In this document: piece after piece, positions 44,869 through 54,216 of the stretch
How positions within the stretch are numbered: the first letter of the stretch is position 1
Layout: each line of letters opens with the position of its first letter
DNA from: Chitinophaga cymbidii
GTDB taxonomy: Bacteria; Bacteroidota; Bacteroidia; Chitinophagales; Chitinophagaceae
Length of the DNA stretch: 64,000 nucleotides
Direction of reading: 5' to 3'
Assembly: GCF_007992715.1 (NCBI RefSeq)
Contig: NZ_BKAU01000002.1
Location: forward strand, 434,001 to 498,000
Program-made: the position numbers and the translations under genes
The notes under the pieces: generated by a model
The model's database searches: none
The model's input: the letters and a program-made list of their open reading frames with translations, nothing else
What the model was told of the DNA's origin: nothing

Positions 44869-47800
44869 ATGGATTTTTACCGGTTCTCTAAACACTCAAT
44901 CCTTGTCATCATGAGAGGATCAGCCATTGGATTTGCGTTTGTGCTGCTGTCGCTGCAACTGGCATTTGCCCGCAGCGCGGAAGGGCAAACCGTATTTGAC
45001 CGGAAGGTCAGCCTGCAAGTCAGGAACGAAACGCTGGAAACAACATTGCAGATGCTCGGCAAATGGGTGAATGTGGATTTTGTTTACAGCACACATTCCG
45101 CGTTATCAGACAATGTAAGCCTGTCTGTCAAGAACAAGAAACTCGGCGAAGTACTGAAAGAGCTGCTGGAGCCCGCGAAACTCAGGTGGGAGCTGGTGGG
45201 GCAGACCATCGTGATCCGCAACTTCTCCACAGCCGCGCCGGCATTGCCGCCCGCTGCCGCCGCCCGCTTTGAACTGGTGATCAAAGGATTTGTAAAGGAT
45301 GGAATGGGCAACAGCCTGCCCGGCGTTTCCGTGCGGGTGAAAGGCAAGAACACCGGCACCATCACGGACGATAAAGGCATGTACACCATTTCCGCCGAAC
45401 CAAAGGATTCGCTGGATTTTTCCTATATCGGGTATAAGCACCAGGTGATCGCGGTGCGTAACCGCGAAGAGATCAACGTGGTGATGGAAGCGCTGGAAGG
45501 CGGTTTGAATGAAGTAGTGGTGATCGGTTTCGGGCAGCAGAAGAAGATCAGCCTGGTTGGGGCGCAGTCTTCCGTAAAGCCCGCCGAGCTGCAGCTGCCC
45601 ACCGCCAACCTGAGCACCGTTATCGGCGGCCGGCTCGCCGGCGTGATCTCCGTGCAGCGCAACGGAGAGATCGGCGCGGGGGCGGACATCTGGATCAGGG
45701 GCGTGTCTACCTTCCAGAGCGCGCTCAGCAAACCACTGGTGCTGGTAGACGGTGTTCCCCGCAATATGAACAGCGTAGACCCTGAAGATGTGGCGAGCTT
45801 TTCCATCCTGAAAGACGCTTCCGCCACCGCAGTATACGGTGTGCGCGGCGCCAACGGCGTAGTGCTGATCACCACCAAGACCGGCCGCCTCGGCAAGCCG
45901 CAGGTACGCCTGCGGTACAACGAAGGCATCACCAGCCTCACCCGCATCCCCGATTTTGCGGACGGCGTAGCGTATATGAAAGCTTCCAACGAAGCGCTCA
46001 CCACCCGCGGCGGCACGCCCATCTATTCCGATGAAGTGATAGAGGCCACCCGCACGCAATCCGACCCGGAACTGTATCCGGACGTAGACTGGTTCAAGGA
46101 ACTATTCGATAAATACGGCCGCACCCGCCGCGTGAACATGAACATCAACGGCGGCAGTGAAAAGGCCACTTATTATGTAGGTGCTGCTTATTTTGATGAA
46201 GTGGGCATGTATAAAACAGATGCCCTCACCACGTACAATTCAGAGATCGCTTTCAAGCGGTACAATCTGACCTCCAACCTCACCCTGCAACCCACGCGGA
46301 CGACCAATCTGAAGCTGGGGGTGCAGGGCTGGCTGGAGAACGTGAACTATCCCGGCGCCAATGCCAAGGATATTTTTGAAAAAGCCTTCTTCCTGTCGCC
46401 CATCACCTATCCTGTGATGTATAAAGACGGCAAAATCCCGGACATTCCCGCCGGCACCAACACGCTGAGCAATCCCTGGGCCATGCTCACGCAAACCGGC
46501 TATGCCAACCAGTGGCGCAGCCAGTTGTATTCCAACCTGCAGCTGCGGCAGGACCTGGACTTCATCACCAAGGGGCTGTCCATCAACGCAATGTTCTCCT
46601 TCGATGCGTACAACTACCTCAGCCAGCGCCGTACAAAGAAACCAAGCACCTGGCGCGCTACCGGCCGCGATGCCGATGGTAACCTGATGTACCAGGAAGT
46701 AGTGCGCGGCGATGATTATCTCGGCTACGGCACCAACAAGATCGGCGACCGCTCGATCTATAACGAAGCGTCCATCAACTACCTGAACGAGTTTGGCAAA
46801 CATACCGTTGGCGCCATGGTGATCTATAATCAAAGCGACAAGATAGACACACAAACAGACGACCTGCTGATATCGCTGCCGCAGCGTTTCAGGGGCGTGA
46901 GCGGCCGCGCGACGTATGGTTATGCCGATAAATATTTCCTGGAGGCCAACTTCGGCTACAACGGCTCCGAGAACTTTGCGCCGGATAACCGGTACGGCTT
47001 CTTCCCCTCCGTGGGCGGCGGCTGGCTGTTGTCTGAAGAAAAGTTCTTCCAGCCCATCAAACACATCATCCAGATGGCGAAGCTGCGCGTTTCGCACGGC
47101 ATCGTGGGCAGCAGTACGATCGATGGACGCCGTTTTGCTTACATCGCTACCGTGGAATCCCCTGCCGGCTATACGTTCGGCAAGAACATGAACAATGTTT
47201 ACGGCGGCAAGGACATCGGTGAATACGCCGCAGACGTAACCTGGGAAACAGCCGCCAAAAGCAATATCGGCATCGACCTGCAAATCATGAAAGGGCTGAG
47301 CATCCAGGCGGACGTGTTCAAGGAAAGGAGGGAAGGCATATTTCTGCGCAAGGAATCTGTGCCCGCGTATGTCGGCCTGCGCAAAGCGCCTTTCGGCAAC
47401 GTGGGGATCGTAGAGAATAAGGGGATCGACGGATCTGTTACCTGGAGCGGCAAGGTGGGCAAGGACTTCCGCTTCCAGCTGCTCGGCAACTTTACCTTCA
47501 ACCGCAACAAGGTCATTGAAAACGATGAGCCGCCGCGCGCGTATCCCTGGCTCGAAGAAAGAGGATATAAAGTGCGGCAGGCGTTCGGGTACGTAGCGCT
47601 CGGGCTTTTTGAAAGCGATCACGAAGTGGCGAACAGCCCGAAGCAGACCGGCGATACCCGTGCGGGTGACATCAAATATAAGGATATGAATGGTGATGGA
47701 AAGATCGATGCGATGGATAAAGCAGCGATCGGCTATGGCGCCATTCCGGAGATCGTATACGGCGTAGGCTTCACGTTCTCTTATAAGTCATTCACCTTGT

Positions 47801-48231
47801 CCGGTCTCTTCCAGGGCATCGGGAATGTGGACATCTACCTGAGCGGCGAAGGCATGATCCCCTTCCAGCAAGGCTTGACAAGGGGGAACCTTTACAGTAA
47901 CATCGACGACCGCTGGTCACTCGAAAATCCCAATCCCGATGCGTTCTACCCAAGGCTCACACCCGGAACGATCAACGATAACTATGCCCAGAGCACGTTC
48001 TGGCTGCGCAACGGCCGCTACATGCGCCTGAAGAACGCACAGCTGGCCTACTCCATGCCTAAATCACTGGTGAGCAGGGCAAAGATCAAAAACGCCACCA
48101 TATTCGTGGAAGGCATGAACCTCTTCACCATATCGCCCTTCAAATTGTGGGACGTGGAGCTGGGAGACGGCAGCGGCGCAGCATTCCCGATGATCAAAAC
48201 ATACAGCGCCGGTATTGATTTTACTTTCTAA
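44869..48231 (+). CDS. susC: SusC/RagA-type TonB-linked outer membrane transporter with STN domain
   Basis: The roughly 1120-residue protein has a signal peptide, an STN domain (DRKVSLQVRNETLETTLQML to about residue 110), a carboxypeptidase-like beta-sandwich (IKGFVKDGMGNSLPGVSVRVKG), a plug with GADIWIRGVSTF and a C-terminal TonB-dependent barrel ending AGIDFTF. The STN domain is the signal-relay part that contacts FecR, so transport and induction are linked. Start choice between ATGs at 44869 and 44911 is uncertain. It forms the pore under the SusD lid; the cargo is unknown. Confidence 0.95.
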   Translation: MDFYRFSKHSILVIMRGSAIGFAFVLLSLQLAFARSAEGQTVFDRKVSLQVRNETLETTLQMLGKWVNVDFVYSTHSALSDNVSLSVKNKKLGEVLKELLEPAKLRWELVGQTIVIRNFSTAAPALPPAAAARFELVIKGFVKDGMGNSLPGVSVRVKGKNTGTITDDKGMYTISAEPKDSLDFSYIGYKHQVIAVRNREEINVVMEALEGGLNEVVVIGFGQQKKISLVGAQSSVKPAELQLPTANLSTVIGGRLAGVISVQRNGEIGAGADIWIRGVSTFQSALSKPLVLVDGVPRNMNSVDPEDVASFSILKDASATAVYGVRGANGVVLITTKTGRLGKPQVRLRYNEGITSLTRIPDFADGVAYMKASNEALTTRGGTPIYSDEVIEATRTQSDPELYPDVDWFKELFDKYGRTRRVNMNINGGSEKATYYVGAAYFDEVGMYKTDALTTYNSEIAFKRYNLTSNLTLQPTRTTNLKLGVQGWLENVNYPGANAKDIFEKAFFLSPITYPVMYKDGKIPDIPAGTNTLSNPWAMLTQTGYANQWRSQLYSNLQLRQDLDFITKGLSINAMFSFDAYNYLSQRRTKKPSTWRATGRDADGNLMYQEVVRGDDYLGYGTNKIGDRSIYNEASINYLNEFGKHTVGAMVIYNQSDKIDTQTDDLLISLPQRFRGVSGRATYGYADKYFLEANFGYNGSENFAPDNRYGFFPSVGGGWLLSEEKFFQPIKHIIQMAKLRVSHGIVGSSTIDGRRFAYIATVESPAGYTFGKNMNNVYGGKDIGEYAADVTWETAAKSNIGIDLQIMKGLSIQADVFKERREGIFLRKESVPAYVGLRKAPFGNVGIVENKGIDGSVTWSGKVGKDFRFQLLGNFTFNRNKVIENDEPPRAYPWLEERGYKVRQAFGYVALGLFESDHEVANSPKQTGDTRAGDIKYKDMNGDGKIDAMDKAAIGYGAIPEIVYGVGFTFSYKSFTLSGLFQGIGNVDIYLSGEGMIPFQQGLTRGNLYSNIDDRWSLENPNPDAFYPRLTPGTINDNYAQSTFWLRNGRYMRLKNAQLAYSMPKSLVSRAKIKNATIFVEGMNLFTISPFKLWDVELGDGSGAAFPMIKTYSAGIDFTF

Positions 48232-48241
48232 AACATTGCAT

Positions 48242-50083
48242 ATGAACAGAACAGGCGTTATCCTTTTTCTGCTGACGATATTATCCTTTACAGCATGCCA
48301 GAAAGGCTTCCTGGACCAGGTGCCGGACGACCGGCTGACGATGGACCAGGTATTTTCCCGGAGAGATCTTACCGAACAATATCTTGCCAACATCTACAAC
48401 GTGGTCATGAAAGACCCCGCCGGCGTTACCGCGGGCATTCCCTGGATCGGCGCATCGGACGAAGGAGATGTTTCCTACGACCGGCCGGGCTACAATTCCT
48501 ACAAGATGAACCTCGGCAACTGGAATGCATCTTCCGATTACTATAACTTCTGGACGGCCTACTACCAGGGCATCCGCTCGGCTACCTATTTCATGGAGCA
48601 TGTGGGGGAGAACCAGCAGATACTCATGGAAGCCAATGGCGCGGAACTGGTGAAGCAATACACTGGTGAAGCGCGTTTCCTGCGTGCCTACGCTTATTTC
48701 CTGCTGATGGAGCAATACGGTCCCGTTGTGATCGCCGGCGACGAGCTGATACCCGGTGACGTACCGGGCAGCGATCCCCGCATGAACCTGCCGCGCAGCT
48801 CTTTCGACGAATGTGTGAATTACGTGGTGGCGGAGCTGGACCAGGCGGCCACCGAGCTGCCGGACCACTTTACAACACAGGCGGAGCTGGACTACGGCCG
48901 CGCTACGAAAGTGGCCGCCATGGCCGTGAAAGCAAGGCTGTTGCTGTATGCCGCCAGTCCGCTGTTCAACGGCAACAAAGATTACGCGAGCCTGCAGAAC
49001 CCTGACGGCAAACAGCTCATCAGCCAGACCGCGGACCCGAACAAATGGCGCCGCGCGGCGGACGCATCCAAAGCGCTCATCACCGAAGGGCTGTTCTCCC
49101 TGTATAAAAAATACAGCGGCGGAAACATCGACCCGCTCGCTTCCTGCCGCGATCTGTTCCTCGATACCTGGAACACCGAGTGGATCTTCGCGCGCGCAAA
49201 AAGTTCCATCTCCGCATGGGAAAGAACGGCCACGCCCCGCGGCATCGCCGCCGGGTATTCGGCTACCGGTCCCACGCAGCAGCTGGTAGACCAGTTTGAA
49301 ATGGAAAACGGGCAGCGCCCCATCACCGGGTATAATTCTGACGGTTCGCCCATTATCAATCCCGCATCCGGCTACACCGAAACCGGCTTTGCCACTTCCG
49401 CCGGAAAGTACCACCCGAACGGCGTTTCCAACATGTTCGTGAACAGGGAGCCGCGTTTTTATGTGGCCGTTTCCTATCCCGGTTCCTACTGGATCAATAC
49501 CAGCGAAGGCAACAAGGTGATACAGACCTGGTTCTCCGGGGAATCCGGCAAGAAGGGCTCCTGGGACCATTCCCGCACCGGTTACATCAACCGCAAGAAT
49601 GTTTCTCCGCTCACCAATCCCCGTCTCAGCAAATACGCCGAACGTGCGTACGTGGTGTTCCGCTATGGCGAAGTGCTGCTGAATTATGTGGAGGCATTGA
49701 ATGAAATAGAACCCGGTCATTCCGATATTATGCTTTACCTCAACATGATCCGTGAAAGAGCCGGTGTGCCGCAATACGGGTCAGGCGTTTCCCCGCTGCC
49801 GGTGCCCACCGGCCAGGCCGCGGTGCGCGAGGCTATCCGCCATGAAAGGCAGATAGAGCTGGCGTTCGAATACCTGCGTTACTTCGATACCCGCCGTTGG
49901 AAGATCGCGGAGCAAACTGACAACGGCGCATTCTGGGGATTGAACGTAGACGCTGATCCGCCCGCCTTCTACCGCAGAACGGTGTTCGAAACGCGCGTAT
50001 TCCGGAAGAACTATTATCTCTTCCCCATTCCGCAATCGGAACTGGATAAAGATCGTAACCTGGTACAGAATACCGGTTGGTGA
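48242..50083 (+). CDS. susD: SusD/RagB-family nutrient-binding lipoprotein
   Basis: The 613-residue protein begins MNRTGVILFLLTILSFTACQKG, with lipobox SFTAC. It has the SusD N-terminal region (FLDQVPDDRLTMDQVFS), the helix-rich TPR-like core (GEARFLRAYAYFLLMEQYGP) and the C-terminal RHERQIELAFEYLRYFDTRRW motif. SusD caps the SusC barrel at the cell surface and binds substrate. It starts ten bases after the susC stop. The frame also opens at 48215, inside susC, but the ATG at 48242 gives a proper lipoprotein signal. Confidence 0.95.
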   Translation: MNRTGVILFLLTILSFTACQKGFLDQVPDDRLTMDQVFSRRDLTEQYLANIYNVVMKDPAGVTAGIPWIGASDEGDVSYDRPGYNSYKMNLGNWNASSDYYNFWTAYYQGIRSATYFMEHVGENQQILMEANGAELVKQYTGEARFLRAYAYFLLMEQYGPVVIAGDELIPGDVPGSDPRMNLPRSSFDECVNYVVAELDQAATELPDHFTTQAELDYGRATKVAAMAVKARLLLYAASPLFNGNKDYASLQNPDGKQLISQTADPNKWRRAADASKALITEGLFSLYKKYSGGNIDPLASCRDLFLDTWNTEWIFARAKSSISAWERTATPRGIAAGYSATGPTQQLVDQFEMENGQRPITGYNSDGSPIINPASGYTETGFATSAGKYHPNGVSNMFVNREPRFYVAVSYPGSYWINTSEGNKVIQTWFSGESGKKGSWDHSRTGYINRKNVSPLTNPRLSKYAERAYVVFRYGEVLLNYVEALNEIEPGHSDIMLYLNMIRERAGVPQYGSGVSPLPVPTGQAAVREAIRHERQIELAFEYLRYFDTRRWKIAEQTDNGAFWGLNVDADPPAFYRRTVFETRVFRKNYYLFPIPQSELDKDRNLVQNTGW

Positions 50084-50156
50084 GGATTGGGCGGTTTAAA
50101 AATGATGCAGATGAAACGCAAGTTCCATCTGGCTATTAAAAAATAAAATTAAGCAG

Positions 50157-51344
50157 ATGAAACATTTGATCAGCACGCTCGCCATCATTCTTTTCCTGTG
50201 CGGCTGCAAATACGATAAAGACATTCCCGATCCGGAAAAATATGTAAAGATCTACATGCCGCAGGCGGTAGACATGCCCGCGAAAGTCAACCTGGTAATG
50301 GCGGACACGCCGCAGACAGTGATCTTCGGCGCCGCATACGGCGGTCCCAATTCCCCCGAAGGCGATATTGAAGTGAAGTTCAAGGTAGACAATGCGCTGG
50401 TAGCCGCCTTTAATCAGCAGCACGGCACCGCTTACGACCCGCTGCCCGCCGGCAGCTACGAACTGCTGCAAACCAGCGCCATCATCGGCAAGGGAAAACA
50501 GAACACCGCACCGCTGCAATTACAGCTGAAAACAGCCGGTGTGCTCGAATCCCTGAAGCAGTACCTCCTGCCCGTATCCATCGACCAGGTCAGCAACAAC
50601 ATCCCCGTCAATGAATCTTTACGCACCGCCTACTTCCTCGTAGAAGCGCAGCGCGATGGGGTAGACATCCGCGTGGTATCCTTCGGCAAGAAATCCAGCG
50701 TCATGGACGTGGACGCCGTAGTGGAAGTATTACGCCCCCTGAACGCAGACCTGATCGTGATCCGCGAGATCGACAAGAATACGAAGCGCAGCGGGTATGT
50801 GGACATGCCCGCCGCCATCGCTGAAAAGCTGGGCATGCACCAGTTCTTCGCCAAGGCCATCAACCACGACGGCGGTGAGTATGGAACGGCCGTGCTTTCC
50901 CGCTTCCCGATACTGGACAGCGCCAAATACATCCTCACCGTACCTTCCGGCGAGCCCGGTCCCCTGGCGGTGATCAAGGTCGCCGTGGCCGAAGGGCAGA
51001 CGCTGACCTTCGCCGGCACGCACTTCAATGCCAACGCCACCCGCCGCGAAAACCAGCCCGACCAGCTGTTGAATTTCCTGAAAGATGTGGAAGGGCCGTT
51101 GATCGTAGGCGGCAACTTCAACGACCAACTGGCCGGCGATACTTACCTCAAGCTGAAAACAAGGTTTTCGCTGATCTGCACGGAAAGCTGCGCGTTCAAC
51201 TATCCCGCCAGCAACCCGTCCGCCAACACCGACTATATCATCTATGCGCCCGCCGACCGGTTCCGCGTGGTAGAGAACAAAGTAGGCGCCGCTTCCACGA
51301 GCGACCACCTGCCCGTTATTTCGCAAATGCAGATCTATTATTGA
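50157..51344 (+). CDS. Lipoprotein with DUF1735 domain fused to a degenerate EEP domain
   Basis: The 395-residue lipoprotein (lipobox FLCGC) has an N-terminal DUF1735/BT_3987-like beta domain (about residues 30-155, for example VKFKVDNALVAAFNQQHG and YLLPVSID) and a C-terminal endonuclease/exonuclease/phosphatase fold. Compared with the neighbouring EEP protein, the conserved SYN is SFG (about residue 177), THLD is THFN, and GDLN is GNFN (about residue 320), while the E, HDGGEYG and SDH elements remain. Loss of the catalytic Asn and Asp suggests an inactive, binding EEP domain. It follows SusD in the operon. Confidence 0.85.
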   Translation: MKHLISTLAIILFLCGCKYDKDIPDPEKYVKIYMPQAVDMPAKVNLVMADTPQTVIFGAAYGGPNSPEGDIEVKFKVDNALVAAFNQQHGTAYDPLPAGSYELLQTSAIIGKGKQNTAPLQLQLKTAGVLESLKQYLLPVSIDQVSNNIPVNESLRTAYFLVEAQRDGVDIRVVSFGKKSSVMDVDAVVEVLRPLNADLIVIREIDKNTKRSGYVDMPAAIAEKLGMHQFFAKAINHDGGEYGTAVLSRFPILDSAKYILTVPSGEPGPLAVIKVAVAEGQTLTFAGTHFNANATRRENQPDQLLNFLKDVEGPLIVGGNFNDQLAGDTYLKLKTRFSLICTESCAFNYPASNPSANTDYIIYAPADRFRVVENKVGAASTSDHLPVISQMQIYY

Positions 51345-51345
51345 T

Positions 51346-52176
51346 ATGATGAGAATTACATGCCTGTTATGGCTCGCAGCGCTGCTGTTTTCGTGCAGCA
51401 AAGGAAAAGGCGGAACGCCCGACCCCGTAGACACTACCACCGGTTCCGTGAAAGTGAACATCAAGGTGATGAGCTACAACATCCGCAGAGGCATTCCAAT
51501 GAATAGTCCGGATATTGACCTGCAAGGCACCGCGAATGTGATCAACGCTATTCAGCCGGACCTGGTGGCGCTTTCAGAAGTGGACCGCTTCACGAAACGC
51601 AGCGGCATTACGGTAGACCAGGCCAAAGAGCTGGGCCGCCTCACCGGCATGTACCATTATTTCACCAAAGCGATCAGCCACGACGGCGGCGAGTATGGCG
51701 ACGCCGTATTGTCCCGCTTCCCGCTACTGGATTCCGCCCGCTTCGGCCTCCCCATCGCGGTGGCCGGCTCCGAGCTGCGATCTATGGCTATGATCACCGT
51801 GGAGAAAGAAGGTATGCGCTTCCGCTTTGCATCCACCCATCTCGATCATCTTTCGCGGGAAGACAACCGCCTCCTGCAAGCCAGAGAGATCGTGGAGCAA
51901 ATCGTACCGCAGATCAACGAGCCGCTGGTGATCGCCGGCGACCTGAATGCACTGCCCGGCAGCGAGACCATCAGCATACTGAAACAGGCCTTTCTGCCCG
52001 GATGCACCAGCTGCGCGTTCACCTTTCCGTCAGACAAGCCGGACAGAACGATCGATTATATCATGTACCGTCCCGCCAATCACTTCCGGGTGATCAGCTA
52101 CGGGCCCGTTACCGGCAAGCTCGCATCGGACCATTTACCGGTGGTAGCGGTGCTGCAGATGACAAAAAAGAAGTGA
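51346..52176 (+). CDS. EEP-family phosphatase/nuclease lipoprotein (active-looking)
   Basis: The 276-residue lipoprotein (lipobox LLFSC) is an endonuclease/exonuclease/phosphatase enzyme with all catalytic motifs: MSYNIRRG, LSEVDR, STHLDHL, AGDLNALPG, DYIMY and the final ASDHLPV. It follows its degenerate paralogue by one base. EEP enzymes cleave phosphodiesters in nucleic acids, sphingomyelin or inositol phosphates; in an operon with SusCD and no glycoside hydrolase, a phosphate-containing substrate such as a phospholipid headgroup, inositol phosphate or nucleic acid is plausible but unproven. Confidence 0.9.
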   Translation: MMRITCLLWLAALLFSCSKGKGGTPDPVDTTTGSVKVNIKVMSYNIRRGIPMNSPDIDLQGTANVINAIQPDLVALSEVDRFTKRSGITVDQAKELGRLTGMYHYFTKAISHDGGEYGDAVLSRFPLLDSARFGLPIAVAGSELRSMAMITVEKEGMRFRFASTHLDHLSREDNRLLQAREIVEQIVPQINEPLVIAGDLNALPGSETISILKQAFLPGCTSCAFTFPSDKPDRTIDYIMYRPANHFRVISYGPVTGKLASDHLPVVAVLQMTKKK

Positions 52177-52198
52177 TACCCTGCGCATATCATGCAAC

Positions 52199-52236
52199 AG
52201 CGGCTGCGTTTCAGTAATGAACGCAGCCGCTTTTTT
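52199..52236 (+). terminator. Terminator of the SusCD-EEP operon
   Basis: AGCGGCTGCGTT and AACGCAGCCGCT form a perfect 12-bp stem with a 9-base loop, followed by TTTTT. Confidence 0.9.
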
Positions 52237-52565
52237 AATGATCCCCAGGCATTTGCAAATGCACATTTCGTAATTATCCAAAAATAGCCCACTGCGGAAT
52301 TATATCAGTCGCCATTCGTAATTTAGAACCAGATTTAGCTTAAGGATTGCCAACAACCCCGCGTTGTTAACAGAAAAGACTGTGTGACCCGAAAAAATCC
52401 AGCAAACAGACATTGACCATGAAAGACACTGAGACCTTCACTGAAGCGATCATTGTTTCCATATAAACATTTGTGATGACATTACGTTTTTGAAAAGCCC
52501 TCTTTTAGAGAACCATTAAAAGCCTACACAATTGCATTCTCGAACATTCACATGATTTATGCCCG
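52237..52565. other. Intergenic region downstream of the SusCD operon
   Basis: About 330 bases. I see a 15-codon ORF (ATG at 52419, MKDTETFTEAIIVSI) and an AACAAC/GTTGTT hairpin near 52353-52369, but nothing I can call a gene or known RNA. The region is AT-rich compared with its neighbours. Confidence 0.4.
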
Positions 52566-52596
52566 GCACATTGTATCTACAGTGTGCTTTTTTTTT
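52566..52596 (+). terminator. Terminator overlapping the DUF4254 promoter
   Basis: GCACATTGT and ACAGTGTGC pair (one G-U) around ATCT and are followed by nine T. Confidence 0.75.
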
Positions 52597-52603
52597 ACTT
52601 TTG
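52596..52603 (+). promoter_or_regulatory. -7 box of the DUF4254 gene, start codon at the predicted +1
   Basis: TACTTTTG ends five bases before the A of the ATG at 52608, the same distance as from the SRP RNA -7 box to its 5' end. A TTG at 52571-52573 could be the -33. Confidence 0.5.
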
Positions 52604-52607
52604 CTGC

Positions 52608-53213
52608 ATGTTTACCGCACTATCGATTAATGTTTTCGAACAAAGCATCCGGGATTATCACGTGCATGATGATATTCACCGCACGATTGAAAATCCCTAC
52701 AGCCGTGACCGTATCGAACACCTGCTGTACGCCAAGAACTGGATCGATACCGTACAATGGCACCTGGAAGACGTGGTGCGCGACCCCGCCATCGACCCCG
52801 TGGAAGCCCTGCAGCTCAAACGCTGGATAGACCGCTCCAACCAGGAGCGTACGGACATGGTGGAGTACATCGACAGCTATTTCCTCGAAAAATACAAGGA
52901 TATACAACCCGGCGCCAACGCTTCCATCAACACGGAAAGCCCCGCCTGGGCCATCGACCGCCTGTCCATCCTCGGCCTGAAGATCTACCACATGCGCGAA
53001 GAGGCCCAGCGCACGGACGCCACCCCCGAACACCGCGCCGCCTGCCAGGCCAAGTTGGACATACTGCTGGCCCAGCAGCAGGACCTTTCCACTGCCATCG
53101 AAGAGCTGCTGGAAGACATTAGCCAGGGCCGCAAGTACATGAAAGTGTACAAGCAGATGAAGATGTACAACGATCCTTCGCTCAACCCCGTGCTCTATGG
53201 GCAAAAGCCATAA
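52608..53213 (+). CDS. DUF4254 domain protein
   Basis: The 201-residue cytoplasmic protein is mainly helical and matches DUF4254: NVFEQSIRDYHVHDDIHR at the start, IEHLLYAKNWIDTVQWHLED, LKRWIDRSNQERTDMVEYID and TESPAWAIDRLSILGLKIYH. The function of the family is unknown. It overlaps the following GT9 glycosyltransferase gene by 17 bases, so the two are translationally coupled, and a role in lipopolysaccharide or surface glycan assembly is an inference from that. Confidence 0.85.
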   Translation: MFTALSINVFEQSIRDYHVHDDIHRTIENPYSRDRIEHLLYAKNWIDTVQWHLEDVVRDPAIDPVEALQLKRWIDRSNQERTDMVEYIDSYFLEKYKDIQPGANASINTESPAWAIDRLSILGLKIYHMREEAQRTDATPEHRAACQAKLDILLAQQQDLSTAIEELLEDISQGRKYMKVYKQMKMYNDPSLNPVLYGQKP

Positions 53214-54213
53214 CGGTCATACCATCCTGGCCATCCGTTTCTCCGCCTTCGGGGATGTGGCGATGACCATTCCCGTTATGAAACAGGTGCTGGAAGCGCA
53301 TCCCGATCTCACCATCGTATTTGTAACGAATAAAAACTGGGGCGCCCTGTGCGAGGGCATCCCGCGGCTGGTGTTTTACCCCGCGGACCTGAAAGGCGCG
53401 CACAAAGGCTTCCGGGGATTGTTCCGTTTATTCACGTCCCTTCGCAAAGCACACCCCCAGATCTCCGCCGTAGCCGACCTCCACCAGGTGCTGCGCTCAC
53501 AGATCGTGCGCAGCTTTTACCGGCTGGCCGGCATACGTGTAGCCGTGATCGATAAAGGCCGCGCCGGCAAAAAGATGCTCACGCGCCGGGAAAACAAAAT
53601 ATTACAACCGCTCAAAACGACCATTGAACGTTACCGCGATGTGTTCCGCCAGCTGGGCTATGCCCCGTCTGACCGCATCCCGCAACGCGAGCAACACCTC
53701 ACCGGCCGCCGCCAGATCGGCATCGCGCCCTTTGCCACCTACCGCGAAAAGACCTACCCGCTGGAGAAAATGGAAACCGTGATCCGTCAGCTGCTGACGC
53801 ATGAAAACGTGGATATTAGGCTCTTTGGCGGGGGAAGGCAGGAAATAGACCAGCTGACCACCCTGGCCACGAAATACCCGCGCCTGGAGGTGATAGCGGG
53901 CTGCTACGGCCTTTCGGAGGAGCTGGACGTGATCAGTGGCCTGGACCTGATGATCAGCATGGATTCGGCGAATATGCACCTCGCATCGCTGAAAGGAGTG
54001 CCGGTGGTGTCTGTATGGGGCGCTACGCATCCTTATGCGGGGTTCATGGGTTTCGGGCAGCCGGAAGAAAATGCGGTGCAGATAGACCTGTATTGCCGGC
54101 CGTGTTCTGTGTTCGGGAACAAGCCCTGTTTCCGGGGGGACCATGCCTGTATGGAGCAGCTGGCGCCGGAGCGGGTGGTGGAGAAGGTACGGGAGGTTTT
54201 GGGAAGCATGTAA
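53197..54213 (+). CDS. Glycosyltransferase family 9 (heptosyltransferase-like)
   Basis: The 338-residue GT-B protein has the GT9 start (ILAIRFSAFGDVAMTIPVM, about residues 10-28), the mid-region RQIGIAPFATYREKTYPLEKM and the donor site LDLMISMDSANMHLASLKGVPVVSVWG (in two parts, about 248-276). GT9 enzymes add heptose or related sugars to the lipopolysaccharide core from ADP-sugars. The late cysteine cluster (CRPCSVFGNKPCFRGDHAC) is a feature of several GT9 subgroups. It overlaps the DUF4254 gene by 17 bases. Confidence 0.92.
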   Translation: MGKSHNGHTILAIRFSAFGDVAMTIPVMKQVLEAHPDLTIVFVTNKNWGALCEGIPRLVFYPADLKGAHKGFRGLFRLFTSLRKAHPQISAVADLHQVLRSQIVRSFYRLAGIRVAVIDKGRAGKKMLTRRENKILQPLKTTIERYRDVFRQLGYAPSDRIPQREQHLTGRRQIGIAPFATYREKTYPLEKMETVIRQLLTHENVDIRLFGGGRQEIDQLTTLATKYPRLEVIAGCYGLSEELDVISGLDLMISMDSANMHLASLKGVPVVSVWGATHPYAGFMGFGQPEENAVQIDLYCRPCSVFGNKPCFRGDHACMEQLAPERVVEKVREVLGSM

Positions 54214-54216
54214 AAG

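Noticed and set aside
46240..47622. 460-codon minus-strand ORF within susC
   Set aside because: Antisense shadow; the plus strand is an unambiguous SusC barrel.
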